Shown: piece after piece, positions 33,895-43,173 of the stretch
Position numbering within the stretch: position 1 is the stretch's first letter
Layout of the letters: every line of letters starts with the position of its first letter
From: JBLMZI01 sp050258755
Lineage (GTDB): Bacteria; Bacillota; Syntrophomonadia; Syntrophomonadales; DTU052
Assembly (NCBI GenBank): GCA_050258755.1
Contig: JBLMZI010000002.1
Span: 62,001-126,000, forward strand
Direction of reading: 5' to 3'
DNA length: 64,000 nucleotides
Made by a program: the position numbers and the translations under genes
Notes under the pieces: model-generated
The model's database searches: none
Seen by the model: the letters and a program-made list of their open reading frames with translations, nothing else
What the model was told of the DNA's origin: nothing

Positions 33895-34451
33895 AACGGT
33901 CCCCCCTCGCGTTTCAGTTCGATCTGATCGAGAAAAGCCTCAACCTCGGTTTCCGGGCCGCGATAGATCATGACCTCGACCCGGCTGCGGTGATTCCGAT
34001 TGATATCGGTGAAAAGCTGGGCGTCGGCCGCCGAAAGTTCGTCAGCATAGCCCACCATGATCTGGGCCGGATAATCGTCATAGCGCGGCGGGTGCATGGT
34101 CGATCCGTCTTTCCGGGTCATGAAAAACGGCAGCATGTTGGGAAGCCAGCGGTCGATTGCATTCTTTAAGTTGGCGCTGAACTGGCCGAACACGACCGGA
34201 GACAGGTACACCACGACGTCGCTGTTCATGGCGGTGTGGTTGATCCGGGCCATGGCATCGTTGATGGTGCATTCCCCCGGCTTTTTGGTCCAGCAGCCAA
34301 AACAGCCCTTGCAGAAAACCAGGTCCCGCTCCCCGATCCTGGTCTCCTCGATATCGAAACCACGCGGCGCGAGATATGCTTTAACCCGGCTTTCGACCTG
34401 TTCCAGCAATGGCGTTTGGAATTCAAGATCTGAAATCAAATAGGCTTTCAC
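33891..34451 (-). CDS. Flavodoxin-family FMN reductase (first of pair)
   Basis: About 186 residues. The segment VFCKGCFGCWTKKPGECTINDAM is the cysteine-rich loop of iron-sulfur flavoprotein-like reductases (C-x2-C-x2-C... pattern), and SDVVVYLSPVVFGQFSANLK is the flavin loop. GTG 34451 is preferred since GGGGGG lies 6 bases before it; an in-frame ATG at 34457 touches the ribosome site. It is followed by a second flavodoxin-like gene with a 4-base overlap. Electron donor and acceptor are not known. Confidence 0.8.
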   Translation of the reverse strand: MKAYLISDLEFQTPLLEQVESRVKAYLAPRGFDIEETRIGERDLVFCKGCFGCWTKKPGECTINDAMARINHTAMNSDVVVYLSPVVFGQFSANLKNAIDRWLPNMLPFFMTRKDGSTMHPPRYDDYPAQIMVGYADELSAADAQLFTDINRNHRSRVEVMIYRGPETEVEAFLDQIELKREGGPL

Positions 34452-34531
34452 CGACATCCCCCCTGTCTTTGGTCTCTTGCATATTAGACAATGCGCAAAG
34501 GTATTTCTTTCATCTGAATAACGAAACGAAA

Positions 34532-34562
34532 AAAGCGGCACAGCCTATGGCCGTGCCGCTTT
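34532..34562 (-). terminator. Terminator of the S-adenosylhomocysteinase gene
   Basis: AAAGCGGCAC (34532-34541) pairs with GTGCCGCTTT (34553-34562), with three more inner pairs; a T run follows on the minus strand. Confidence 0.85.
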
Positions 34563-34583
34563 GCTGCGGTGCATAATTCCGGT

Positions 34584-36029
34584 TTAGTATCTGTAATGAT
34601 CCGGTTTGTATGGACCTTCGATGGAAACATCGATATAGGCGGCCTGTTCCGGGGTTAGTTTGGTCAGCTTCACGCCGAGTTTTTCCAGGTGCAGTCTGGC
34701 GACTTCCTCGTCGAGAATTTTCGGCAGGGTGTAGACCTTCTTGTCGTGCTTTTTGGTGGCCAGTTCGATCTGGGCCAACGTCTGGTTGGTGAAGCTGTTG
34801 CTCATCACAAAGCTCGGATGGCCGGTGGCGCAGCCGAGATTGACCAAACGTCCTTCCGCGAGCACGATGATCGACCGCCCGGATTTCAGGGTCCACTTGT
34901 CCACCTGCGGTTTGATGTTCGTCTTTTTGCACTTGGAATTGTTTTCGAGGTAGTACATTGCGATTTCGCTGTCAAAGTGCCCGATATTGCAGACGATGGC
35001 GTTATCCTTCATCTGCTCCATGTGGGCACCGGTGATGACGTCTTTATTGCCGGTGGTGGTGACAAAAATGTCGCCGATCGGCGCGGCGTCTTCCATAGTG
35101 GTGACTTCATAGCCTTCCATAGCCGCCTGCAGGGCGCAAATGGGGTCGATCTCGGTGATCAGCACCCGGGCGCCGAAGTATCTCATGGACTGGGCGCTGC
35201 CTTTGCCGACATCGCCGTAACCGGCCACGACCACGACCTTGCCCGCCACCATGACGTCGGTAGCCCGCTTGATGCCGTCAGCCAGGGACTCGCGGCAGCC
35301 GTACAGGTTATCGAACTTCGATTTGGTGACCGAGTCGTTGACATTGATCGCCGGGAACAGCAGCTCGCCGTTTTTCTCCATCTGGTACAGCCGGTGCACC
35401 CCGGTGGTGGTCTCTTCCGAAACGCCCTTGATCTTCTTTACATTTTTGGTCCAGCGGGTCGGATTCTGGGTGACACAAGCTTTCACCCGTTCCAGAATGA
35501 TCTGCATTTCCTTGTGTTCGGCTTTCTGATTCAGGAATTTGATATCCTTCTCAGCTTTAAAACAGTAATGAATAAAGAGCGTTGCATCGCCGCCATCGTC
35601 CACCAGAAGGTCAGGCCCGCTGCCGTCCGGCCAGGTCAAGGCCATTTCGGTGCACCACCAGTATTCTTCCAGCGACTCGCCTTTCCAAGCAAATACCGGG
35701 GTTTTCCCGGTCGCCGCAATCGCGGCCGCGGCATGATCCTGCGTGGAGAAGATATTGCACGAAGCCCATCTTACATCCGCGCCAAGCGCAACCAGAGTCT
35801 CGATCAGGACCGCGGTCTGGATGGTCATGTGCAGGCTGCCGGCAACCTTCAGGCCCTTGAGCGGTTTGGTCTTTCCATATTTTTCGCGGACCGACATCAG
35901 GCCCGGCATTTCGACTTCAGCCAGTTCGATCTCTTTCCGGCCCCAGTCAGCCAGGCTCATATCCGCAACTTTGTATGGCAGATTCGGTTCCAGCTCCATC
36001 AACCCTTTTGCTGTCGCTTTTTTACTCAT
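34584..36029 (-). CDS. ahcY: S-adenosylhomocysteinase
   Basis: A 481-residue cytoplasmic enzyme that splits S-adenosylhomocysteine into homocysteine and adenosine using bound NAD. Clear family signatures are [20 protein letters not shown], the NAD-binding [34 protein letters not shown] and the C-terminus [20 protein letters not shown]. The length matches the longer bacterial form. AAGGGGAAG precedes the ATG. It is a single-gene unit with its own promoter and terminator and regenerates homocysteine after SAM-dependent methylation. Confidence 0.97.
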   Translation of the reverse strand: MSKKATAKGLMELEPNLPYKVADMSLADWGRKEIELAEVEMPGLMSVREKYGKTKPLKGLKVAGSLHMTIQTAVLIETLVALGADVRWASCNIFSTQDHAAAAIAATGKTPVFAWKGESLEEYWWCTEMALTWPDGSGPDLLVDDGGDATLFIHYCFKAEKDIKFLNQKAEHKEMQIILERVKACVTQNPTRWTKNVKKIKGVSEETTTGVHRLYQMEKNGELLFPAINVNDSVTKSKFDNLYGCRESLADGIKRATDVMVAGKVVVVAGYGDVGKGSAQSMRYFGARVLITEIDPICALQAAMEGYEVTTMEDAAPIGDIFVTTTGNKDVITGAHMEQMKDNAIVCNIGHFDSEIAMYYLENNSKCKKTNIKPQVDKWTLKSGRSIIVLAEGRLVNLGCATGHPSFVMSNSFTNQTLAQIELATKKHDKKVYTLPKILDEEVARLHLEKLGVKLTKLTPEQAAYIDVSIEGPYKPDHYRY

Positions 36030-36074
36030 TTTCTTCCCCTTTGCACGCTCGTATTTGCTAAAAAACCATCTGTC

Positions 36075-36103
36075 ATTTTATCATATGCCCCGGTTCGCTT
36101 CAA
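36075..36103 (-). promoter_or_regulatory. Sigma-A promoter of ahcY
   Basis: On the minus strand TTGAAG (36103-36098), 17 bases, TAAAAT (36080-36075). Upstream lie the palindromes at 36111-36124 (GACTGC/GCAGTC) and 36126-36133 (TGACGTCA), possible operator sites. No SAH riboswitch pattern was seen. Confidence 0.55.
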
Positions 36104-36153
36104 CTTCGCCGACTGCGGGCAGTCAGTGACGTCAGGTTCAGCATACGCGTAAT

Positions 36154-36181
36154 TTGGTGTAATTTTCTTATAGAGTATAAT
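36154..36181 (+). promoter_or_regulatory. Promoter of the Ig-like repeat protein gene
   Basis: TTGGTG (36154-36159), 16 bases, TATAAT (36176-36181). The start codon lies 80 bases further on. Confidence 0.5.
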
Positions 36182-36260
36182 AGTAATGAATGTTGAAATT
36201 TTATGGATTGAAGGTAAAGCTGCCGAGCCGACAATAATCGGCGAACTGGAGGTAGAAAAG

Positions 36261-38723
36261 ATGTTTTCCGAAGCCCGCCTTCCGCAGGATATAGGCTACC
36301 AAAGCATTTCAAGCATGGGCGGATTTTATGCTGTATTCATCGGGACTCTGCTCTTAGCCTTGGTTCTCTCCGCAGTTGTTTTCCATGCGCCGCCCGCTGC
36401 GGCAGCCACCGCCACCACCCTGACCGTCGACAATGCAACCGCCTCATTTCAAGGAAATACAACCTTAACCGCAACGCTGACCCCAGCTGTGGATGGCGCC
36501 ACGATTACTTTTTCGGTCGGCGGCTCATCAGTGGGAACAAGCATAACGAATGCCTCCGGCGTCGCAACATTTAATTACACGGTAACCAACAGCAGCGGCA
36601 CATATTCTATCGGCGCTGATTACGCCGGTGACGCCACCTATATGGCAAGCAGCGGCTCTGGCACACTGACGGTCACCCAGGCGACCGGGTCCATGGCAGC
36701 AAGCAACGTGAGCGGCCAATACGGGCAAACTGTGACCCTGACTGCTACCCTGAACCCGGCCTCTCCCGGCCTAACGGTAACTTTCCTGGTTTCTGGCGCT
36801 TCGGTTGGAACCGCCACAACCAATGCCTCCGGAAACGCTTCATTAAGTTACGTCATTACCGATCCTGCCGGCACTTACCCTATACAAGCAACTTATGCCG
36901 GCAGTGCCGATATTTCGGCCGCCAGCGGCAACGGAACCCTTACCGTTACCGCCGCTACCGGTGCCATCACGGCAGCGAACGTCTCCGCTGCTTATTCGAA
37001 CTCAACAACACTGACTGCCACGATAGTTCCAGCAGCCGGCGGAAAGACCATCTCGTTTACCGTGAACGGTTCCGCCGTCGGAACCGGGACTACTGATGGC
37101 GCTGGCACGGCTACTGTGAGTTATGTTGTAGGGTTGGGCGCCGGGACTTATACCATCGAAGCCAATTTTGCCGGAGATGCCAACATCACAGGCTGTACCG
37201 GCAGCGGTATTCTGACCGCAACTGCGATCTCCAGTTCAATCGCCGTCGATAACGCCTCTATTGCCTATATGGATACATCGGTCTTGTCCGCTACACTGCT
37301 TCCCGCCGATTCAGGGAAGACAATCGCTTTTGCCATAGACGGAAGCCCGGTTGGCACTGGAACAACCAATGCTGCCGGAACAGCAACGCTGAATTACACC
37401 GCAACCCATTCAGCCGGCGGCCACACAATAGCGGCCAGTTTTGCCGGCGATTCTTATTATATGGCAACCGGCGGTTCCGGCACTCTCACGGTCAATCAAG
37501 CCATCGGGTCATTGACGGTGAGCGGCGCTTCCACAACCTGGGGAACCGCAACCGCTTTAACCGCCACGCTCAGCCCGGCTATCAGCGGAGCGAACATTGA
37601 ATTCTTTATAGATGGAAATTCTGTCGGAATTGATGCGACCGATGCGGGCGGCACCGCCTCGGTCATGACGCCCCCGGGTCTGACAGTCGGAACCCACTCA
37701 ATCTATGCTGCGTTTATTGCCACTCCGGAATGTTCCGGCTGCAATAACAGCAATTTACTCAACGTCGCCCAGATCGCCACGTCCATTACGGTGACTAACG
37801 CCACAGTGACTTACAAGAATTCTGTAACCCTTACTGCCCAAATCACTCCAGCCGAGGCCGGGCTATCCCTTGATATTTACGTCAGCGGAACCCCCGTCGG
37901 GACTGCGGTCACTGATGCTTCCGGTGCAGCTGCCATCAGCTATATCCCGATGTCGAATGCCGGCAGCTACGGGATTACGACCAGCTTTGCCGGGGATGCC
38001 AACCACATCGGCGGCAGCGGAACCGGCACCTTAACCATCACTCAGGCAGCTTTGACGGTAACAGCCAATAACGCGACCCGGACCTATGGTGCGGCCGATC
38101 CGGCCTTTTCGGTAACATACAGTGGTTTTGTCAGCGGCGAAGATGAAACCGTTCTCGGCGGTGCTTTGAGCTTATCCACTTCGGCTACAGCCTCCTGCAC
38201 GCCGGGCATGTATGCGATTACTCCCTCAGGCCAGCTTTCCACCAACTACATGATCACTTATGTTGACGGACAGCTGGACATCACCAAGGCGCCATTGACA
38301 GTTACTGCTGATAACGCGCTTAGAATGGTTGGTACTGCGAATCCGGCGTTCTCCGTGACTTACAGCGGCTTCGTGAATGCGGAGGATGCGACCTGCCTCG
38401 GCGGCGCACTGGCCTTCAATACCACGGCCACGAATGCCAGCCCGACCGGAAGCTATTCGATTCAACCGTTCGGCCTGACTTCCGCAAACTACAGTTTTAA
38501 CTATGTGAACGGAACCCTGCTGGTTTCCCTGCCGACCATCGCAGCCGGCGACAAACACACCCTGGTGGTCAAAAATAATTCCATCCTTTCCTACGGCGAC
38601 AATTCGGCAGTGCAGCTCACCGTTCCCGCGAGCTGCACTGGAACGACCGCGGGCGTTACCACCGGCGCAAACTGTTCAATGGCCATCCTGCTGAACGGCA
38701 CCCTGGTTTTTTGGGGACAATAA
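36261..38723 (+). CDS. Exported Ig-like/MBG repeat protein with truncated RCC1 end
   Basis: About 820 residues from ATG 36261 (GGAGG 10 bases upstream; a longer frame from 36186 has no ribosome site). A hydrophobic export segment (about 22-45, ending in an Ala-rich stretch) is followed by six Ig-like repeats of about 90 residues, each ending GSGTLTVTQ or similar, then two MBG-type domains (TRTYGAADPAFSVTYSGF and a close copy), then about 65 residues that look like one and a half RCC1 blades and stop at LVFWGQ. No SLH or sortase signal is visible, so attachment is unclear. It resembles the S-layer protein upstream in part and is probably also a surface protein. Confidence 0.83.
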   Translation: MFSEARLPQDIGYQSISSMGGFYAVFIGTLLLALVLSAVVFHAPPAAAATATTLTVDNATASFQGNTTLTATLTPAVDGATITFSVGGSSVGTSITNASGVATFNYTVTNSSGTYSIGADYAGDATYMASSGSGTLTVTQATGSMAASNVSGQYGQTVTLTATLNPASPGLTVTFLVSGASVGTATTNASGNASLSYVITDPAGTYPIQATYAGSADISAASGNGTLTVTAATGAITAANVSAAYSNSTTLTATIVPAAGGKTISFTVNGSAVGTGTTDGAGTATVSYVVGLGAGTYTIEANFAGDANITGCTGSGILTATAISSSIAVDNASIAYMDTSVLSATLLPADSGKTIAFAIDGSPVGTGTTNAAGTATLNYTATHSAGGHTIAASFAGDSYYMATGGSGTLTVNQAIGSLTVSGASTTWGTATALTATLSPAISGANIEFFIDGNSVGIDATDAGGTASVMTPPGLTVGTHSIYAAFIATPECSGCNNSNLLNVAQIATSITVTNATVTYKNSVTLTAQITPAEAGLSLDIYVSGTPVGTAVTDASGAAAISYIPMSNAGSYGITTSFAGDANHIGGSGTGTLTITQAALTVTANNATRTYGAADPAFSVTYSGFVSGEDETVLGGALSLSTSATASCTPGMYAITPSGQLSTNYMITYVDGQLDITKAPLTVTADNALRMVGTANPAFSVTYSGFVNAEDATCLGGALAFNTTATNASPTGSYSIQPFGLTSANYSFNYVNGTLLVSLPTIAAGDKHTLVVKNNSILSYGDNSAVQLTVPASCTGTTAGVTTGANCSMAILLNGTLVFWGQ

Positions 38724-38754
38724 AGGATCAACACCGACGACAATAACGATGCGC

Positions 38755-38785
38755 ACCCCCGGGAACCATTTCCTGGGGGTTTTTG
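38755..38785 (+). terminator. Terminator of the Ig-like repeat protein gene
   Basis: An 11-bp stem with one wobble pair (38755-38765 with 38770-38780), a short loop and a T run. Confidence 0.8.
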
Positions 38786-38811
38786 TTTGCCGGTTTACTC
38801 GCCGGTTCGGG

Positions 38812-38841
38812 TTGACAGAAAAAACTGTCACATGATATAAC
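38812..38841 (+). promoter_or_regulatory. Promoter of the TetR gene
   Basis: TTGACA (38812-38817), 18 bases, TATAAC (38836-38841). An inverted repeat TGACAG-N6-CTGTCA (38813-38830) overlaps the -35 box. Confidence 0.65.
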
Positions 38842-38871
38842 TAACTCATTAGTTACATAACTCTTTAGTTA
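38838..38871. promoter_or_regulatory. Tandem TetR-type operators
   Basis: TAACTAA-CTCA-TTAGTTA (38838-38855) and TAACT-CTTT-AGTTA (38858-38871) are two related inverted repeats. They overlap the -10 box and the predicted transcription start, as expected for TetR autorepression. Confidence 0.6.
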
Positions 38872-38898
38872 GTTTTTGTAAAAGAAGGTTTGCTTTTT

Positions 38899-39483
38899 AT
38901 GAAAGATGCAGGAACCAAGGGAAGGGAAAGCCGTTCCAGGCTCATGCAGGCCGCAGTTCAGGAGTTTGCCGCCAGGGGTTACCATGATGCCAAAGTGAGC
39001 AGCATCGTTCAAGCCGCGGGGCTTACTCAGGCCGCCTTTTATCTGTATTTTCCCAGCAAAGAAGCAATTTTCGAGGAAATCCTGGACGGGTTTATCGAAC
39101 AGCTGCAGCGGATCGTTCAGGCGATGGGCGAGGTGGCACCTTTAGCCAGGGACCAGGTTCCGGACCAGATCCTTAAAAACCTGAAGCTGGTCTTTGGTTT
39201 CCTTGGAGCCGCTCCCGAAATGACCCGCATCGCATTATACGAATCGAACCGGGCAGCGGCGGTCAAGGATATGATCGCTCAGGCTATGGCTGCCAAGATC
39301 GTTGGAAACCAGGCGGCGGGTAAAGTCCGTAACGACCTGCCGGCCGGTCTGATCGCAGAATGTATTCTGGGCATGGTTGTACACCTGACGGAAAAATGGC
39401 TCTTAACCGGTGTAAAAACGCCGGATTCGATCGCGGAGGAAATGGCGCCGCTCCTCCTGCACGGCATTATGAATCCAAAGTGA
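38899..39483 (+). CDS. TetR-family transcriptional regulator
   Basis: About 194 residues. The N-terminal SRLMQAAVQEFAARGYHDAK, SSIVQAAGLTQAAFYLYFPS and KEAIFEEIL form the TetR helix-turn-helix; the rest is a helical ligand domain. ATG 38899 is preferred over an upstream TTG (38890) because GAAGG lies about 10 bases before it. Tandem inverted repeats on its own promoter suggest autorepression. The HXXEE membrane protein gene follows 28 bases later and is the likely co-regulated target. Confidence 0.88.
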   Translation: MKDAGTKGRESRSRLMQAAVQEFAARGYHDAKVSSIVQAAGLTQAAFYLYFPSKEAIFEEILDGFIEQLQRIVQAMGEVAPLARDQVPDQILKNLKLVFGFLGAAPEMTRIALYESNRAAAVKDMIAQAMAAKIVGNQAAGKVRNDLPAGLIAECILGMVVHLTEKWLLTGVKTPDSIAEEMAPLLLHGIMNPK

Positions 39484-39511
39484 TGCAAATCCTATACGGA
39501 GGTCGAGAATC

Positions 39512-40039
39512 ATGAAATGGAAAACTGCGCTCTGGTTCACCCTGGTGATTTTTACGATCCACAATATTGAAGAATACTTTACCATGCCTGGTTTTTACAC
39601 CACTCACGCCAGTCAGATTCCCGCTTTTGCGGCACGCATCGCCAAACCCATTCCGAACGATTTGTTTATCACCATGATTATCCTGATCACGCTGTTCGCG
39701 GTTGTTTTGGTCCGCGCTGGATTCAAAGGCGGCCCAAACAGTTTCAGTATGTTTTGTGCCATAAGCTGGGTGATGGGTGGCATTTTGGTCAACGGACTTC
39801 ATCATCTGGCCCTCACCCTGTTTTTCATTGCCTATACGCCGGGTGTCATCAGCTCGGTTCTGCTGTTTGTTCCGTTTGCAGTCTATTTCTGGCGAAAAGC
39901 GCTGACCGAAAAGCTGATCGATCAAAAGCGTCTGCTGTGGAGTGTCGCCGCGGGAACCATAGGGATGATCCCGGTGATTCTTGTTTCAAGGGTGATGGCG
40001 GCATTTCTATTGACTTTTACGCCAAACCGCCTGTTTTGA
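39512..40039 (+). CDS. HXXEE-domain membrane protein
   Basis: A 175-residue membrane protein with five or so hydrophobic segments. The H-x-x-E-E motif is seen as HNIEEYF near residue 17, with a second conserved NGLHHLALT segment, as in the HXXEE family. Family function is unknown; the conserved His and Glu residues within membrane segments suggest metal binding or catalysis. GGAGGT precedes the ATG, and it follows the TetR gene as its likely partner. Confidence 0.82.
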   Translation: MKWKTALWFTLVIFTIHNIEEYFTMPGFYTTHASQIPAFAARIAKPIPNDLFITMIILITLFAVVLVRAGFKGGPNSFSMFCAISWVMGGILVNGLHHLALTLFFIAYTPGVISSVLLFVPFAVYFWRKALTEKLIDQKRLLWSVAAGTIGMIPVILVSRVMAAFLLTFTPNRLF

Positions 40040-40169
40040 TGCGCATTCCCGCTTTTTGAGGCTATAATGAATTAACCGCACCAGTCGTCTTGTTTCTCCG
40101 CCGCTTTCCGATTGCACAGTATTTTGCTTTTCGGTTGTAGCCGGAATGGATTAAAGGGGGGATCGGTCG

Positions 40170-41081
40170 ATGGCAGCGCTTAAATGTTTTGCCTGCGGCG
40201 CGGCCAACAGCGGCGCAAAGCTGGCCTGTGAAAACTGCGGCCAGATGCTGCTCAGCGCGCAGGAATATGAGAAACGGATTCAAGAGCTGAAGGATTATGC
40301 CGCGTTCCGAAAGGGATTCGGCATTAAAGCGGCGATTCTTGCCGTCCTGATGCTGCTGTTTCTGTATTTTGTGACCGATCTGCTGGTTCGTGGACTGACT
40401 GCCATGGTTGGAACATCATTTCTGCCCGCTTTCATGCTTCAGTATGCATCCATTCTCTTTGTCATCCTGATCTTCATCGTGGGTTTTTTGCCGTTAATTC
40501 TCAGCCGAAGTAGGATTCTCAGGAAATATGGCTGGTCCAAGGAGCAGCTCCTCCTTTTGGAGAACACGTTTAACTCGCTGCCCGACGGTTTTCTCGATGA
40601 CGATTTGCCTGAGGACGCCAGCGCTAACGACCAGTCTTCAGAGCTTCAGGGACCTCCGGTCATCCTGCTGGTGATTTTGTTCACCCTGCTCGCCGTCGTT
40701 TGGATCAATAAATATACCCCGTTAAAACCCCTGGATCTCTTCCAACAGCCCTTGGAATTCTTCACTTCCGCACTTCCGCCGGTTACCGCCGCAACCGTAT
40801 CCGGGCGGTATGACTGCCATATCGGGGCTGCGCCGCTCGGCAAGGGCGTGGCGCGGCCTGCCCAAACCTGGTCATATGTGTTCCACGCTAATGGCACCTA
40901 TACGAGTTACCTTGAGGGTGCTCAGCAGTACTCGGGGCAATGGTCCCAGTCTGGAAACGTCCTGACCATTACTGTTCCGGCAATCCCTAATTTGACTTCC
41001 GGGTACTCTTTCAAGGCAAAAGTGAGCCGGGATGCGAGTTCGTTTACAGCCGGGGAACGGCAGTTCATTAAGGTAAAATAG
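40170..41081 (+). CDS. Zinc-ribbon membrane protein of unknown function
   Basis: A 303-residue protein: an N-terminal zinc ribbon (CFACGAANSGAKLACENCG), two hydrophobic segments (about 50-75 and 88-112), an acidic linker, a third membrane segment (about 163-180), then a C-terminal domain (about 200-303) with the look of a small lipocalin-like beta-barrel (SYVFHANGTYTSYLEGAQQY, SGQWSQSGNVLTITVP). The first domain should face the cytoplasm and the last the outside. A TATAAT at 40065-40070 may be its promoter. Its last 24 bases around the stop recur near 44290. Confidence 0.7.
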   Translation: MAALKCFACGAANSGAKLACENCGQMLLSAQEYEKRIQELKDYAAFRKGFGIKAAILAVLMLLFLYFVTDLLVRGLTAMVGTSFLPAFMLQYASILFVILIFIVGFLPLILSRSRILRKYGWSKEQLLLLENTFNSLPDGFLDDDLPEDASANDQSSELQGPPVILLVILFTLLAVVWINKYTPLKPLDLFQQPLEFFTSALPPVTAATVSGRYDCHIGAAPLGKGVARPAQTWSYVFHANGTYTSYLEGAQQYSGQWSQSGNVLTITVPAIPNLTSGYSFKAKVSRDASSFTAGERQFIKVK

Positions 41082-41089
41082 AATTGCGC

Positions 41090-41263
41090 TTAATCAATCC
41101 GGTGGCGCGCACTATCGGCATGATGGTCGAGCAACTGCTGAAGCAGTTCATTGGTTTTTTGCATGCTGTGTTTCATGCGCAGCAGGATAAAGGGCAATGC
41201 CAGAACCGCGGCTGCCAACGCAACGGCAAAGATCGTGGTTACAACCGACCATACGTATATCAT
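41090..41263 (-). CDS. 57-residue single-pass membrane protein linked to LytTR regulator
   Basis: ATG 41263 to TAA 41090 on the minus strand, with a perfect GGAGGTG site 7 bases before the ATG. The product starts MIYVWSVVTTIFAVALAAA, one hydrophobic helix of about 28 residues, followed by a positively charged amphipathic tail with LLQQLLDHHADSARHRID. It begins 24 bases after the LytTR gene end, so it is co-transcribed. Its stop is 8 bases from the convergent zinc-ribbon gene. Function unknown; a small membrane partner of the regulator is an inference. Confidence 0.72.
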   Translation of the reverse strand: MIYVWSVVTTIFAVALAAAVLALPFILLRMKHSMQKTNELLQQLLDHHADSARHRID

Positions 41264-41287
41264 TGGGACACCTCCATTTATCGATGA

Positions 41288-41875
41288 TCAATCCATAAGG
41301 GGTCGGGAACCCGGGGAAACCAACTCAACGATTTCGTTGAAACTCCTATTGCTGATCAGCGCGGTGTCTTTACTGTCCTCGAAGAAGGTTTCATAGGTTC
41401 TCTGATTTAATTTCCGAATCCGTTGGACCTGTTTGAGATTGATGATAAAAGAACGGTGCGACCGAAAAAAATGCTCCGGCAGGAATTGTGATAATCCATG
41501 CAGGGTATGACAGGTTTCCCAAATGTTCTTTTTGGTATGGATGAAGGCCTTTTTGCCCTGCTTTTCGACAAACAAAATTTCATCCAGGCCTATAAACGAT
41601 AAACCTTCCGGGGTTCTCACAACTAGCCTTGGAGGCTTGGTTTCCTCCAGGGAATCACGCAGCAGCCGGGTAAGGTATGGTTTCATTTTGGACCAGTCAA
41701 CAGCTCCGGAATCCGACTCTCGCGCACCTTGACTGCTCGCTTTGGAACCAGTCTGCCTGCGTTTGATAATCGCTTCTGTCAGCTCGATTTCAACGGGCGT
41801 ATCCGTTCCAGCCTTCGGGAACAGCTTCTTCAGCGTATTTTCCACGTCATCCGCTTGAATGATTACATTTATCAT
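41288..41875 (-). CDS. LytTR-domain DNA-binding regulator
   Basis: About 195 residues. The C-terminal half is a LytTR domain (LSFIGLDEILFVEKQGKKAF, HFFRSHRSFIINLKQVQRIR); the first 60 residues are not a receiver domain but a short unclassified segment and a charged linker. ATG 41875 is preferred; a frame extension to 41926 lacks a ribosome site. LytTR proteins bind paired direct repeats near promoters and often control membrane or cell-wall genes. The adjoining 57-residue membrane protein is the evident operon partner. Confidence 0.87.
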   Translation of the reverse strand: MINVIIQADDVENTLKKLFPKAGTDTPVEIELTEAIIKRRQTGSKASSQGARESDSGAVDWSKMKPYLTRLLRDSLEETKPPRLVVRTPEGLSFIGLDEILFVEKQGKKAFIHTKKNIWETCHTLHGLSQFLPEHFFRSHRSFIINLKQVQRIRKLNQRTYETFFEDSKDTALISNRSFNEIVELVSPGSRPLMD

Positions 41876-42010
41876 TTCTTCATCAACCTCGTATGTAGTG
41901 CATTTATTGCACAATCTTTGCACCAACTATATCAATTATTATCATTTTTTACAATATGTTGTAAAAAACTGTCGTGGGATTGATTTCGCCGTCGAATCCG
42001 AATTCTCTTT

Positions 42011-42988
42011 TCACTGAACCGGAACGGGCACTGCCCGGGCTTTGCCGTTTTCCCACGGTCTGGTGGTATCCAGGCCTTTCATCTCATTCAGGTCATACTT
42101 CCATTGGGCCAGGCTTTTTCTGCATCTGACGGGAAAATCACGCCATTGAATGATGCCAATCGAAAACCTCTTTTCTATGGTGATATCGACCTGATCGACC
42201 TTGAGTACCTTTTCCCGCTTGGCTAACAGCCGAAGGATTTCACAATAAACGTCATAATTGCTCATGGATCGTTTCAGAGACACAACCACAAAAAGACACC
42301 CTTCCTCCTTGTCAAACACATCAACTGACGCATAATGCCCGGTTCGGTAAAAGTCCTGTACCAACGGGTAACTCTGAGCGTAAATGCGGTGATGATATTT
42401 GCTGTTGGCGAAGTAGGCCCCGGATACTAAAGCAGCCAAACCGACTACCGTGACGATGATGATGCCGGTACGACTAATTAGTCCGTCTGTTTCCGCACCG
42501 CCATTCAGGTCTGACACAGTTGTGCCCAGAACCAGATCATGAACGGTAGTACGCTCAAAAACATACAGGAAAATCTGGCAGAACGGGATGCCAATCACGA
42601 CAAGCCATTGAACGATATTTAAGAATATGGTCAGTTCCATTTGTTGAAACAATGGCAAATAGGCATTCCCGCTCAGCAGAAAAGGCGTTGCATAAATGAC
42701 CGCCCGGGCCAGGGATTTCCCAAACGAGATTTCCTGCCCGGTGCGATCAAGGACTCTAATGTTAAACAGCCGTTTCCCGATGGTTTGCCCATGCCCGAAT
42801 CGACTGTTCCAGAAAGCAAAATACAGCCAGGCGAACCCGCTTCCGCCGAGCAACCCGAGTGCCCCCCAGGCGATGAGCCGGTCTTGCACGGCAAGGGCAA
42901 TCACCGCTCCAATGAGCACCAATACTAACCAGTCCAGTAGTAATGCGAAAATCCGTCGGACGAAAACTGATTTTACATGTGAACTCAA
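42011..42988 (-). CDS. RDD-family membrane protein
   Basis: A 325-residue membrane protein. The N-terminal half carries the RDD signature (RRIFALLLDWLVLVLIG with Arg and Asp in helix 1, GHGQTIGKRLFNIRVLDRTG) and three or four hydrophobic segments. A further helix (about 175-192) leads to a C-terminal soluble domain of about 120 residues of unknown fold. Many RDD proteins are of unknown role; some act in ion transport. It stands alone, upstream of the LytTR unit on the same strand. Confidence 0.83.
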   Translation of the reverse strand: MSSHVKSVFVRRIFALLLDWLVLVLIGAVIALAVQDRLIAWGALGLLGGSGFAWLYFAFWNSRFGHGQTIGKRLFNIRVLDRTGQEISFGKSLARAVIYATPFLLSGNAYLPLFQQMELTIFLNIVQWLVVIGIPFCQIFLYVFERTTVHDLVLGTTVSDLNGGAETDGLISRTGIIIVTVVGLAALVSGAYFANSKYHHRIYAQSYPLVQDFYRTGHYASVDVFDKEEGCLFVVVSLKRSMSNYDVYCEILRLLAKREKVLKVDQVDITIEKRFSIGIIQWRDFPVRCRKSLAQWKYDLNEMKGLDTTRPWENGKARAVPVPVQ

Positions 42989-43032
42989 AGATCATCACCC
43001 CGGTTAATTCTTATCATAGTGGACATCACACT

Positions 43033-43098
43033 CGAAAACAGGTCTCACGGCAAAGCTTTCCCAAGCTTTGCCGGAAACCTGTTTCGAGGCTTCGGCCT
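43033..43098. other. Long imperfect hairpin between RDD and secreted-protein genes
   Basis: An 11-bp perfect inner stem (43048-43058 with 43063-43073) is flanked by an outer stem (43033-43043 with 43077-43086), followed by a small AGGC/GCCT hairpin. It may be a terminator for the minus-strand secreted-protein gene; T residues are few. Confidence 0.45.
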
Positions 43099-43173
43099 AA
43101 CCAGTATATTCCCTGGATTGCGGTTGATGTATCAGCCGCAAAAGACATTTTTTAGACCATCGATAAGCCCGGA

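Noticed and set aside
34689..36152. Long plus-strand frame (487 codons) antisense to ahcY
   Set aside because: It is the shadow of a strongly conserved gene; composition and lack of a ribosome site argue against coding.
36030..36185. SAH riboswitch upstream of ahcY
   Set aside because: No matching core sequence was seen; the region contains a plain sigma-A promoter and small palindromes.
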